DNA of 64,000 nucleotides from Stratiolaelaps scimitus (taxonomy: Eukaryota > Arthropoda > Arachnida > Mesostigmata > Laelapidae), in contig JABWDB010000001.1 in the NCBI GenBank assembly GCA_019614645.1, positions 23,491,501-23,555,500 on the forward strand. The letters run 5' to 3'. Each line of letters starts with the position of its first letter. The stretch's first letter is position 1. This document shows positions 50,827 through 61,990 of the stretch, in pieces. The notes under the pieces are model-generated. The model saw only the letters and a program-made list of their open reading frames with translations, ran no database searches and was not told the origin of the DNA. Position numbers and translations under genes: made by a program.

Positions 50827-52102
50827 CGATAAATCGTTTCTCCACTCAAAGAACATGGCAGGTTTCGGCGGAGCGTTCGTCGAATGTGCTCCAACATAAT
50901 AACGACCGCTGTGCAAATCGATGACAAATTGAAATAGTCGTTAAAATTAGTTGTCCCTCATTTGTCTTTGTGTAAAATCATTATCAGCAACGTGACGTAC
51001 TGTAGCAGCAATACGTAACGCTAAGTATCGTCGCAAGTTTTTAACATTCCCAATGTAAGCTACCTCAAACAGTTTGTATTGTGCCTGCCGGGGTCATTTT
51101 GAGTATGTTAATATTCCATTTGTTAGCGACCGCCCCTCGGAGATTTCACTCATGTCTTCGACAATCGTTTCAAAATGACGAATGCCAAACGACTCTAATC
51201 ACGAAGACGATTTTCAAGCGCGACGCTCAAGGTCACAGTAATGATTTTGCCTTTGAGTGTGCTACAGCCCAAGTGTCTTGTCTGCGACTCGTTTTAATGG
51301 ATCAAAATCTCGGAAACAACAATTATTTCGTAGGAAACACTTGCGTGCGCGTCGCGTGCCATCGCAGTATAGTTACTCTGCTGCTACTGCTGCGCCGACG
51401 AGCGAGGGACACTTCGCGTCTTCGCAGCGGTCTGGCCATCGCGAAGGACGGATTTTTGGGGGGAGGAACCTTCCTCCGGAAGCGTATAAATGAACAAGCA
51501 GTTCTTTCCGGCCGGTAACGGAGGCAATGGCACCACTGCTGCTCGACCCAGATTCCTTCTGACGGCGAAGTGCCGAGAGACGATGTCCAAGACGACCGGG
51601 CGGTGACAAGGGTAAACTTTTAATGTTGATTGCCCACAGCGTTTTGAGATGCGAGTATTGAGCCTTCCAGCTTTGCGTTGCTCTGCCTTCAGCTGGTCGC
51701 GAAGTGGCTCACCGTTCATGCTAGTGAATGTTTGAATTGAGACGACAAAACAGATTTCTCAACTCGAGCCGAGCCTAGGCACAAATTGTTCGACATACGC
51801 TCAGGACCGTTTACCACATTCTCCTCCCGTCATTTGGCACACACAATTAAGCGTCAAGACAACGGAGTTTAGGCTGGTTCACGCTACGTGTACGCCGGTT
51901 AAAGTTAGGCCGAATTATCTCTACAGAATCAATTTATTTGTGTGACCTATCGAGCGGCTTCACCTCTATCTCGATCCGAGCTTCGTTATGTCAGAAAACT
52001 ATATCAATGGATACCATAACACATATCACTATTTAGCTTATGAACAGAGCGGAGTAAGTCGTGCACCATTATCACAGGCTTTGTTATGTACATTTACTGC
52101 CT

Positions 52103-52230
52103 CGGGCTAACCCACATCCAACATTTGGCGTCCACGGTACGACTGCTTTCGGTATCGCTTCGACGGACAACCCCTTTCAATGCAAATGTGCAAAGGTGGG
52201 GATCGAAATCTTCCACTTGGGTGCCTACTG
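52103..52230 (-). repeat. tRNA-like repeat, family B, copy 2
   Basis: On the plus strand it begins CGGGCTAACCCACATCCAAC, continues GCGTCCACGGTACGACTGCT and reaches GTGGGGATCGAAATC. That last segment is the reverse complement of the family's B-box region, with a changed base. The order and spacing match the copy at 59195, so the tRNA-like module here is on the minus strand. Confidence 0.55.
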
Positions 52231-53379
52231 TCATATTTACTGGCACGGTTCAAAGCGTTCTTATGTATTATATTTTATAATGGAATTGCTCAAAATTCGA
52301 AGGTTGACTTATTTTTTATAGTTCTACACTGGTGGCAAACACCGTGCTGCTTTATTCGCCGTGGCACTATTAGCCAGCGTTTCTCCTCTTCTGTAAGAAA
52401 ACCATATCACAGGCTCCAATAGAAATGGCATCGCGGAAAGCCGATCCGTCCGTCAATTCCCTCCAGACGCATCTTCCGAGAAGATCTCTTCATTTTATTC
52501 TGTTGCACCACGTGCACTTGGCGTGCACTTGCCGGTTGGTTCATACACAGCGAGGCTATATTCAGACTTCGAAGCACTCTCAATGCCAGCTGCTGAGGCT
52601 GGGCCCGAATGCAATGGACCTTTGTCAACAAGGCGGAGAACCGCACCATTTGGTGGAAGTATTCAGCGTGCGATGCACGTCGTGCGCTGCCACACCTAGT
52701 GCTGAGTACTAGACTCGAGTTTTGGGGGGGCGAAGCATTTTGTTAGAGCTTTGCTTGGGTTATGCATATCGTACAAAAGGAATGGTTTTACAATGGACTT
52801 GTAACAGTGGCCTAAATATAATAGGTCAGTTCCTTTCAAGCGTTTCTCCTATAGCATTGCGTGCGGCAAAGTTGGTGACTTCTAAAGCAATACCACAAGT
52901 ATTTCAGCTCCGGGGCTTGTTGGAGAAACGGACTTTGTTGTACCAGTTTATCGCTTATTCCTATTTGAAGACTGATCATGTGCAATACGCAATGGCATAT
53001 ATAACAGTAAGAAATGCTGTTGGTATAGGGGTTTCGAATAAAGGCCATGCCAATTTGTATTAGTCCACATGTGTAGATATTGTTTCGATTGAATGAGCGC
53101 GGTCGTTTGTGGATCAGGGTAAAGCAGATAAAATATAGAAACGATGAATATAGTGCTTGTTCAGGTTGCAATAGATCGTCGAGTAAATGAGGTTGATTGA
53201 AATGAAGACTATTTCTAATTACAAAAAAAAAAGTTATATATTCATGGTAATGAAATACTTTTTGTGTATTATAAGTATGATCCCTGGGAATGTAATACAT
53301 GGTGAGATCGGGCCTGTAGCTCTCACACACTCGGTTTATCATACTAGCTCTCTGAGGACTTGCTCGAAACTCGTTCCAA
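52231..53379. other. Interval without recognised genes
   Basis: Between the family B copy and the mariner homology. The minus-strand open frame that carries mariner residues stays open down to 52836, but its last 170 or so codons show no transposase similarity and are probably flanking DNA or a decayed element end. Confidence 0.4.
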
Positions 53380-53870
53380 TTTTGGTGGTTGGTAGCCCTC
53401 AATCTCTTCTTCAATTTGCCGAACCAACAGAAGTCTAGCGGGCTGATATCAGGAGAATATGCGAGTTGACTCCACAACTTGATTCCCCTCTCGGACAAAA
53501 ACTCCTCAACAACAGCAACTCTGTGGGCACGAAGACACGCACGCTTGTGGCAAGCCGTGTAGCCAGATACCCTGCCCAAAATAGTTTTTATACAGCTCTC
53601 CGGTAACAGCGATTTCCAGAGGTTGAAGCCAATAGAAGGCGATTCCGTCGACTTTCACAGTCATCATTTTGTCGCCGTGAATCTGTCCACACACCTCTGG
53701 TTCAGCTGGATTCACCGGGGTACAAATATTAGTCACGCTGGGGCCTGCTGGATGTGCAATGGATTCGCCATATCTCATCAATCGTGAGAGTACGTTCCAG
53801 TATCTCTGTTGTTTTAGAATATAGTAATAGCTCGAGTTCTGCTCACAACAGAAAACGCGCGAATCCCTGT
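53380..53870 (-). pseudogene. Mariner-like transposase pseudogene
   Basis: In minus-strand order, EILERTLTIDEIWRI lies at about 53800-53760 (the first catalytic Asp block, usually iVTgDEtWv). DKMMTVKVDGIAFYWL and VTGELYKN follow in another frame at about 53680-53590. AHRVAVVEEFLSERGIKLWS and YSPDISPLDFCWFGKLKKRL lie at about 53520-53390, the third catalytic block of the DD34D mariner type. The middle Asp block (normally HDNARPH) reads KRACLRAHR, so a catalytic Asp is lost, and at least two frame changes separate the pieces. The open frame from 53579 runs 247 codons, but only about its first 75 residues are transposase. No terminal inverted repeats were identified by eye. Confidence 0.75.
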
Positions 53871-54170
53871 GTTACGGTCGCATTTCAAGTGACACCCATT
53901 TGGTGAGAATCTCTCTCATGCGAAGATTGTCCGCTTGCACTTCACCATCGCGGAAGCGAACGCAGCTTCCTCGAATACTGGAAACCTATTTTCAATTTGT
54001 TCCCTAGTTGTCGCTTTAGAGCATCACCTCCACGTGCACTTTGGTGGCTTGTCTATCCAGCCTTCAACTTCGCACAACATTCCCGTACACATCTCGTAGA
54101 CAGGGCCCCCCGGCCTAGCAACTTAGCCAAATTAGCCCAGAGCTGTGTAGGTACACCTAGCTTTATTTTG

Positions 54171-54245
54171 AAAGCAACGCAGCCTCGGTGCAATCGGGAG
54201 GAGACACGTAGGTGCACGGGTTCGATCCCCACCGTTGCACATTGT
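54171..54245 (+). repeat. tRNA-like repeat, family B, copy 3
   Basis: GCAACG (54174-54179) pairs with CGTTGC (54233-54238), closing a 65-nt tRNA-like unit. Inside, ACGGGTTCGATCCCCACCG contains an exact B box and is identical over this core to the copy at 37902. The unit is too short and its D arm too poor for a working tRNA. The left segment seen in the other copies is absent or unrecognisable here. Confidence 0.6.
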
Positions 54246-55222
54246 CTGATATAACCTATGGATCCTCCCCTTTTATCCAGATAAACTAGATTATATTGTT
54301 TATCAAAAAAAAACCTAAACTACGGTTACAGCTAAGTTCCGTACGGTATGACAGTGACTTGTGATGATGTTTTGTTACTAATCTTAGTTTCGCATGTTGT
54401 GCGACACGTCACGTTACCAATAATTATAACGCCGCAGTAGACTTTCCGAGAGATCCAACGCATCTGCAGAGCTTTCAAATAGTTAAACTTAATTCTATGA
54501 AATTTTGGTTAAAAATACATGTTGTATATTACTAACATGTTGAGATGATTAGCCATAACCATTGCACTAAAGCAGGACTAGGGCAAAATGCAGTTTCGTT
54601 TGTTGTTTTTTTTTTATCTGCGGTCTCTATCTGCTATATATCACTGTGATTCTCGGATTTTTTTCGGCGGAGAAACGCGATCTAACACGGCACGGCGGCC
54701 TCGTGGCCTGCTAGAATGATTCGCCATGAATCTTCATTCTTCCTCAACCGGGGATGGATCGCGTCTCGCGTCCGCCCAGGCTACATATGATTAGCTGGGT
54801 CATGTAAGTCACACGCGGTGACGGCGGTGGCGATGATGAATCAACATGGCGTGATTAATGGGAGAAATACTGCTTGGGAGGTCGGTCGGCCTCTCTATTC
54901 CTCTCTCTCTCTCTGTATATCGCTCTCGCCTGTGCAGGCGTTCGCCCTTCTCTCCCTGCCGGCATTTCATTCGCTTCCTTTATACGCTGCCTGTAGCAGC
55001 TCTTGTTCTACAACAAGAGCATCCGCCGGAGAGGAGCTGTAATTACGAGCCTATCTATCATGCATACGAAGGAGATGATGTGCTCTTCTAAGACACTGAC
55101 GGACAGACAGACCCCGCCAGTCCCCCAAGCGCAAATACAAATATACAGAGATACATGCACGCACGCTACGTGTGCAACAACTAGCTGGACCACCCATTAA
55201 TACTCCCACGACTGTATTCTGT

Positions 55223-55242
55223 TTCTCTCTCTCTCTCTCTAT
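55223..55242. repeat. (CT)n microsatellite
   Basis: About nine CT units. Confidence 0.9.
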
Positions 55243-56010
55243 CATAGTATGCTATCACTCATGATGCGTGTCCTGTCCCGTGTTGTCTTCCTACCCTGCG
55301 ATGCCTTCCGCAGATCACCGCTCGCTCGTCTCGTCTCCATATGATAAATTGCGTAGAGCAACGTCCCGGACATAACAATGCAACCTCCGATGAGTTACAC
55401 GTAGATAAATCCGGGTGTCACTCCAACCCCGATGTGCCGCGCAATGTCACAGTTGAACTTTACCACAGTGCAACTTCATCCCACATTAGGCAGAGGTGGC
55501 CAGACGTCGTTGTTGATGAACACGAGTGAACTTTGAGATGTGCAAAATGAACAGCGGTTTCAAGGAAGAATGAAACAGTGGTGGCGGACTTATGTAGGTG
55601 GTGTATTTGGTGCGCGGAGACATAGTGGCTGTGTTCTATTAGATATGGGTAGACAAGCAAATGAACAACCCCTTCAGAGACATTTTGTTTGACCATGACG
55701 TTCTCAACAATATCTCTGAGCGTAGTATAACTTCTCCACTTGTGTCAATTCACTCCCGACAGCTTGATATGTCTGTATGAATGCATTGAACTATTGATGC
55801 AAGCAATCGATAGAATGATATTGGTGCACACAATGGTGATAATTATCCAAGCGATTGGAACAAACTACTACGAATTGTGTTGAACACCCCACTTTCACCC
55901 ATGGTCCTCAAATAAGCTCATTTATAATTAGATCTGCGAACGAACACGTGTTGTTGAAGATACCGAGAAACTGAGAAAATATCAGTTGACGGTCCGCTTG
56001 GTTGTTACGT

Positions 56011-56028
56011 ATATATATATATATATAT
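56011..56028. repeat. (TA)n microsatellite
   Basis: A short pure TA run. Confidence 0.9.
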
Positions 56029-56831
56029 CGAGATTGTTCTTTCGATCGCTCGTTGGGTGTTATCTCATCAAAGGCAAAGCGGTGAGGGTAGTGGTCGACG
56101 AAGAAGCAGCTGCTGCTGCAGGCGCCGCCGCCGTCGCATTGAACGACAGAACATCACAACACGCCAGTGCTATTTAGCATTGAGGGTGTAATCATGAGGG
56201 TTGCCTCCTCGGAGGATCGAGAGACCCAGCCAGAGATATCAGCACGGCTAAATGGCGTGTTCACTCACTCACGGTTCGTTCGCTCTCGCTCGCCTGTCTC
56301 CCTGTCTCCCTGTTTCTTGCAACGAAGACCACGCCTGATGCTTTCACTACGCCCATGTCTACTACAACGAGTGCCCCTTCGGGGCTGTACATAGCCGCCG
56401 CAGCGGCCTGCTGCACCCCCCCCCCTCCCCCTCCCCATAATCACGCCACCACCCGCATCGGTTCGCAGTCGACGCATCCGTACGACCCGCGACCCTCTGC
56501 CTGTCTCTGCCAACACCAGCAGCAGCAGCAGGCAATCGTCTGAAATCCGACAAAGCGAAGCAACTCTCCTATACGTTGATCATTTATGGGCAGCCACGGA
56601 AAGTTTGTTGTCACATTTCGAAGCTCTCAAGTGAGTTGGGCCTTCATTGACGGAATGGTGGTGGCTGTGGGGGGGGGGTGACGGTCTGAGGTGGCCGAAC
56701 TTGAGTACAGCGGAAACCTGTGCGAAGTCCCTCATGCATATGCTTTGCAACGGGGCTGGCAACGAAATGCCTCCATCTCATCCGTTTGGTGAGAGGTTAA
56801 ATGTGAAGCATCACAATGTGCTAGTACAGCG

Positions 56832-57146
56832 ATGCATTTACTATATATGCGTGTGCATATCATACGTTACGTACTAGCGATTCAACGGCGCCAAAGAGTT
56901 GAGAGCAGAGCAGATGCGTTGATGATAGCTGTTAGAAAACTCATACATAGATCGAACTGTGTAATTTCGTCAGATCAACATACCCGAGCAAGTAGGAAGA
57001 GAATGCTGGTGATCTGCGTGACGTTCGATATAAATAATACTCATCCTCACCGATACGCCATCACCATTATGCAGATCGCGGCGGCCAGAGGCGGCTTAGT
57101 CTTGTCGCCACAAGACGAATGCCACTATATACGACTACTTCTGTAA
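56832..57146 (+). pseudogene. Possible LINE reverse transcriptase fragment (R1/CR1-like, weak)
   Basis: The frame reads QRRQRVESRADALMIAV, then a Lys/Arg-rich linker, then MLVICVTFDINNTHPHRYAI at 57004-57063. In R1- and CR1-type reverse transcriptases a Q.GF..GRST.DA...V block is followed after about 35 residues by a hydrophobic strand and the motif A sequence vtlDi.NAFnt. VTFDINN fits that, with catalytic Asp present but NAF lost. No motif B or C is seen downstream. The start is only the opening of the frame. Confidence 0.4.
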
Positions 57147-59194
57147 CGTCGTACGACCAGTGGCCCCATGACGCTATTCGTGTCGATGGAGCCGTATCGA
57201 AGTTTGCAGAAGGGCAAAGAGCTTTGAATATCAGGCTATCCCTTTGGTTAACCGTTCGCATCGGAAGAGCCACTCACGCTCCTACTGCAAAGCGGCCAAA
57301 CGTGGCCATTATATGATAGCTGAGTGGCAACTAGGGTGACTCTTACTTGGCGTATACTTGCGAATTGCCTTCGTAACGCAAACGTCCACGATGGGGGGGG
57401 GGGCATTACAACTAATGGCTAAAGATTGCCATTAGACAATGCATCACAGTCAGTAGCATGCGAACGTAATACTGGACACGTGGATTTTACGGGCACAGCG
57501 TTATCGCAAATTATCTCAACTTTGATTGTTGTTGTTGTGGTGAATAAAACACACACTATAGATATCTGGCGGTGGAATTACAGCATCTCATCATTTCTGT
57601 GGGCAATGGCATAAATATCCTGTTGTTGTTGCTTTTCTCAAGTGGTTGTCTCAGAAAAAAAACCTATCCCACGAATATGATGAGTTCACGCCAAAGATAA
57701 ATTCAAGCGAAAATTATATTACTTCCTGCGATGTTACGCACATTTGCACTTATGACTATACATTAGATAGAACGTGCTGACTAGGACGCAGAGGTGTTCG
57801 TGTCGTGACAATGAATCATGTCATTCGTTGTGTTTACCATAATCGACAAATTTGCGATTCGGTAAATGTCTTTACTAGAGCCGAGAGACAGCGAGAATAT
57901 AAATGAAGTGATCGATAATGGTTCCGTGCATTATATAGAAAGAAGGTACATATACTCTTGCAGGACTCTGTTGTCGCGCCCAATCTGGATCATATTCTCT
58001 CGCAACAGTTACGTACAGATATCCGTTTTGAACACTGATATATAGACTTTGCTATCATAGTCTCGCATATTTGAAGTAATCGTGACATTACCAAAATAGG
58101 CACGTTCCAATTGAGTCAATAGGAACTCACGAATTACGTGGGTTTCATATTTTGCAAGGGTGCAATCTCATATCATTACTGTACAGTACAATTTACTAAT
58201 ATGCAAGGCTGACTCTGAAACAACAACATCTGAATGATCCCAGTTACTCAGGGACTAAGTTATTTCATAGGTCACTGGGTCCGAACTAACCTAGTGCGGT
58301 TAGTGATTTATATGTGACTGTATGCAGAGAACACCTATTGAAGCCCTATAACAGTCCACCCACAGCACACATCGTAGTGTTCGCTTTCGAGTGACCCGTT
58401 TAGAATGCATGTTACACGCCTCAACGGAAAACCTACGAGCACATACGTCGCATACGTAAAACAAAACCTATATTATATTATACAATGAAATGAGATATAA
58501 AAACAAGAAGGGGTCTGCATCTGAAAGCCTGCCACAGTTAAATCGACGTTGCCTCAATGTTCAGTCAAATGAGAACGTGAAGCTTCGCGAAGGCGACACC
58601 GCTTGTACGATTTAATACGGCACGCCGCCGGGAGACCGGCGACAAAATAAAGATACCCTGTTGAAGCTTACTGCGGTAAAACGCAACTGACTAAAGCAAT
58701 TTCGTTCTGTTACTTAGCTTGAGAGGCTTTCTTGTTAGTGCCCTCACCAGCGGGAAGAAGTTTGTGCCGAAGCAGCGAGGTGTGGCTAAGAGGTTCGCCT
58801 CGGGTTCTTCCCGCTCGCGCGAGCAGCTCAGCACAAATGTAATTTAGTATCTTCATTCGTGGGCCGCATGAAGGAGGCCGGAATGAGATTCTATTCTGTC
58901 GGCGCCTCTCTGTAAAGGGGGATTCGCGCAATCCTCAGTGGAATTGCTTGGGCGACGCATATACAGACAAATACACAAGCGATAAGAAAATAGTTCCATC
59001 AGGCAGACTGCGTTCACAGCCGTTGAGTGGAACCCATCACTCCATCATGGATGTACTTTCAGAATCACCGAAAGTACTGGCTCGTCAAAGACGTATTTAT
59101 ATATCAATTGTCTTTGACAACTCACTGCTTGTATCTTCTTCATGCGTAGATTCCTCCTGTCGCTGCCGTGAGGTAGATAATAAAGTAAATTTTT
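57147..59194. other. Gene-poor interval
   Basis: It contains a G-run at about 57391-57401, AT-rich DNA, and the inverted-repeat cluster at 58626-58824. A 73-codon minus-strand frame (58931-58710) ends in a basic tail and is discussed under the findings. It is not called as a gene. Confidence 0.4.
58749..58815. other. Inverted repeat / hairpin with nested stem
   Basis: AGCGGGAAGAA (58749-58759) is the exact reverse complement of TTCTTCCCGCT (58805-58815). Inside the 45-nt interval CGAGG and CCTCG can form a second stem. A perfect 12-nt palindrome (GCTCGCGCGAGC, 58813-58824) overlaps the right arm. A separate CGCCGG-GAGA-CCGGCG hairpin lies at 58626-58641. Confidence 0.75.
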
Positions 59195-59310
59195 GGGCAG
59201 ACTCTCAGCAAAACATTTAACGTCCACGGTACTGCTTTCGGCCTTACTTCAAAAGGCTGACCCCCCTTTAAATGCAACGTGCAGGGGGGATCAAACCCGT
59301 TCACCGCGAG
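59195..59310 (-). repeat. tRNA-like repeat, family B, copy 4
   Basis: On the plus strand it starts GGGCAGACTCTCAGCAAAAC, continues CGTCCACGGTACTGCTTTCG and ends with AATGCAACGTGC and GGGGGATCAAACCCG. The last segment is the minus-strand B-box region (GGTTTGATCC) of the tRNA-like module. It is collinear with the copy at 52103. Confidence 0.6.
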
Positions 59311-59719
59311 ATGTATAGAATGCCATATTCTCAGCTTTGGTCTTTTCCTTTATTTTCATATCTGACTTGCAGCTGTCTTCATTCTATGGCAGGCCTCAGT
59401 GCAGTTGTGAAGGATTGCTTCAAGGACCCATCATTTCGACCGTGCTGGACTTGTCAGGACTTTCTCCAATAGATCTATGTGACATCATGAGATAAACGCT
59501 TCGATCGTGGACAGTCCTAGACTCAGCTATTATATTTGATCTCATATTGACGCGTTCCATCCCAGAACCACGTAACCAGCATTATGCTATCCAAAAATAC
59601 TGACAGCCAAATATGTATCTAAACAAAACTAGGCAACTAATAAAAAAAGGTAAATAAAATACAGTTAGGCGCTATAAATATTATATATATATCTTTAACC
59701 ATGTCTCGAACCACAATGA

Positions 59720-59974
59720 AGCACACACTGTTCATTCGCCAGAGGTGTCAAGCTGAAAAATGCAATTCGTACTTTGGACGACAGTGACAAGTATGCTAAA
59801 TGTGCAGAGCTAAAACATAATGGAACATATTATATTTCTATTTCTCCGAAATTGGCCACTGAACTCAAGGTTATTTTAAAGGAAATATATTTTTCCATCA
59901 AAGATAATAAAAAGATTAGATTCGAAAAATTGCGTCTCTCAAAATCGATTGAATTGCGTCCAATTCATATGTAA
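59720..59974 (+). CDS. Unassigned protein-like frame, possible terminal exon
   Basis: An open frame with no internal ATG start runs from after a stop at 59717 to a TAA at 59972. It reads RGVKLKNAIRTLDDSDKYAK, CAELKHNGTYYISISPKLAT and on to a charged, Lys/Ile-rich end closing ...SIELRPIHM. The balance of charged, aromatic and aliphatic residues and the alternating hydrophobic pattern (YYISISPKLATELKVILKEI) look like a folded domain, unlike the Ser/Arg-rich chance frames around it. A CAG at 59739-59741 could be a splice acceptor, making this a last exon. I recognise no family. It could be host gene, mobile-element protein or chance in A-rich DNA. Confidence 0.25.
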   Translation, partial: STHCSFARGVKLKNAIRTLDDSDKYAKCAELKHNGTYYISISPKLATELKVILKEIYFSIKDNKKIRFEKLRLSKSIELRPIHM

Positions 59975-61619
59975 AGAGTGCCGCTATTTTCATCATAATG
60001 GGTTTTCAGTGGTTGGCCAAAAAACAGAGAAATACCTCTACCACAACTGTTGTACCGCATTTGCGGTTCGGACATAGAATGTCTGACTCGTTCAAGTCAG
60101 GCAGGCTTTTTCTATTGCGGGCCGGAGTCTCGGCTCATGGCAGTCCAACAGGACGAGGCACCATCTGAGCCCCTCCTCAATACCGCGTACCAGCAGAACC
60201 GGCTGACAGTCTGACTGGACCTGCCCAACAGCATCCCCGGTGGTCATTGGATCGCATTGGGTTCCATCGTACCCCACGGAGCCCTCGTCTCTTCTTGGCT
60301 CGCCTCGAAACAGCGGCCGCCCCTTTATTGCCCTAAACGAAAGGGGAGAGCGTTAAGTGCCAATTGCGGCTTAACGCCCACTACCGGGAGTTGGAGGAAT
60401 GGCTTGAGGAAATTGTTTCAATTTCCCCGGGGACGACAGGCGCCCGCCTAATGCAACCGTCTAATGGCTGTACTGTACGGCAATTAATGTGCTTTTTTTC
60501 GTTTTGGCAATACCCATTATGTGTATGTATTAGATGTACGGAATTAAATAGGCTTAACTCGGCATGTGGCTCAAGGTCTTATGCAACGCTTTCAGGCGAT
60601 GTGACGTGAACTTCAAACAATGCTTCATCAGCCTCATGACAGTTCGACGACATTCATTCGTAGAACATTATATAATACAAGGACAATAATCATGCCACGC
60701 ATCCTTTACAAAAGTGAATGTTCAATTTATTTACCTGATTAATCTATTCTAGTGGATCGTACATAGGCTCGGAACGTGTTTCGCCTCACTATTTGTAATT
60801 TACGTGTCCTCTCGGAGACGAGTTCATGGAGAATGCATTTCACCTGGAGGCAATTTGTAGCAAAATACTTAGCGCTCTATGAACAGTTGATGATGGACAC
60901 AATAATGGGCCTTGACAGGCGAAATTACTCGTACCGGCCAGCGCCGAGTTCGACCCAGCAGGGATCTTCACAAGAAAGGACATGACCATGAAGGAGTACG
61001 TCAACACGGTGATTTTCAAACAACGACCACAGCCCTCATGGGCAGCGCGATCGGATTCGATATAAATATGATAACTTCTTCAATCACGCACGTCCCATTG
61101 TTTGACAAAATTAAAAACAGAAAGACGACAACGACACATGGCGAGATGATACTGGTACGAAACGAATATGGCTGTATGACATCCATACGCGATACTTCGC
61201 ATGATGGTAGACGGAACGAAAAAGGAAATTAGACGACATATTGCAAATTTGATCGGGGCTGAGCGGCTGGGGGAGCAGCGAGAAGGCGTAGTATCACACA
61301 TGTGCGCCGACATTAAGTTCAAAATATCGACGGTCCTTCCATGGGTGGCTGATAATAAGACGAAATAGGGTAGAAACGGCGGCGGTGGCGGCGGCGGACG
61401 ATGGGTGTAAAATCGTGGATCTCCCAGTCTCCTGCCCCCTCCGCTGTCTCCCAGGCTCGGACCGTCCCGTCCCGTTTCGTCGTATACCGTGCTCGTTCGG
61501 TAAAAGGAGGACGACGAATGGGCCAACGAAGAGGGCCAAGCAGAGAAAACGAGACGGGTCAAAGAGGGCGAATAAGAAGGATCGAACAGACAGCCCATTC
61601 AAGGGTTGTATGAGTTGGG

Positions 61620-61671
61620 CGACGACGACGACAACGGCGGCGGCGTCGGCGGCGGCGACGACGACGATGAG
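61620..61671. repeat. (GAC)n(GGC)n trinucleotide tract
   Basis: GAC units, then GGC/GTC units, then GAC units again. It gives poly-Ala/poly-Thr or poly-Val/poly-Ser openings on the two strands. Confidence 0.9.
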
Positions 61672-61962
61672 GAGGGAATGAACGAACACGGGGGTTGGAT
61701 GCGCGTGATTGGGGGATGTAGGGCCATACAGTCTATATATCGAAGGCGAGGGCGCCGCGGACGAGGCGGACCGGGATAGAAATGGGGGCAGGGTTGAGCA
61801 GCAGAGAGATTTCGGCCCGGGCGAGCAAGCGAACGAGCAACTGCCGAACAGGGAGCGCTGCTACGAGGAAGGGGCAAAAGGGAATATATGGCGGTACGAT
61901 GGCCATACAACGGATTGGGTGAACGGCTCAAAGGGCTGTCGAGAGCGCGAACGGGGAAACAG

Positions 61963-61990
61963 CGAGAAAGAGAGAGAGAGAGAGAGAGAG
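61963..61990. repeat. (GA)n microsatellite
   Basis: GA units following a GA-rich lead. A complementary-type CT tract occurs about 270 bp downstream (near 62261-62290). Confidence 0.9.

Larger units (their letters stand above)
47838..52102. other. Gene-poor interval with long (TA)n tracts
   Basis: A GC-richer block at about 48490-48860 interrupts AT-rich DNA and is unexplained. Three long TA tracts lie within 1 kb (49838, 50076 and 50789). A CT/CA microsatellite sits at 50467-50497. A plus-strand frame of 145 codons (51081-51518) has no recognised motif and conflicts with frames on the other strand. Confidence 0.4.
54246..56831. other. Gene-poor interval with CpG/CT island at 54700-56550
   Basis: CT tracts lie at about 54900-54915 and 55223-55242. 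A (TA)n run sits at 56011-56028, GCT/GCC-rich trinucleotides at about 56105-56135, C-runs near 56405-56425 and CAG units near 56515-56530. Several overlapping frames in conflict show that open length here reflects composition. A G-run lies at about 56669-56678. Confidence 0.4.

Noticed and set aside
61080..61689. Minus-strand frames of 172 and 131 codons
   Set aside because: Overlapping each other and plus-strand frames within trinucleotide repeats. Open only because of base composition.
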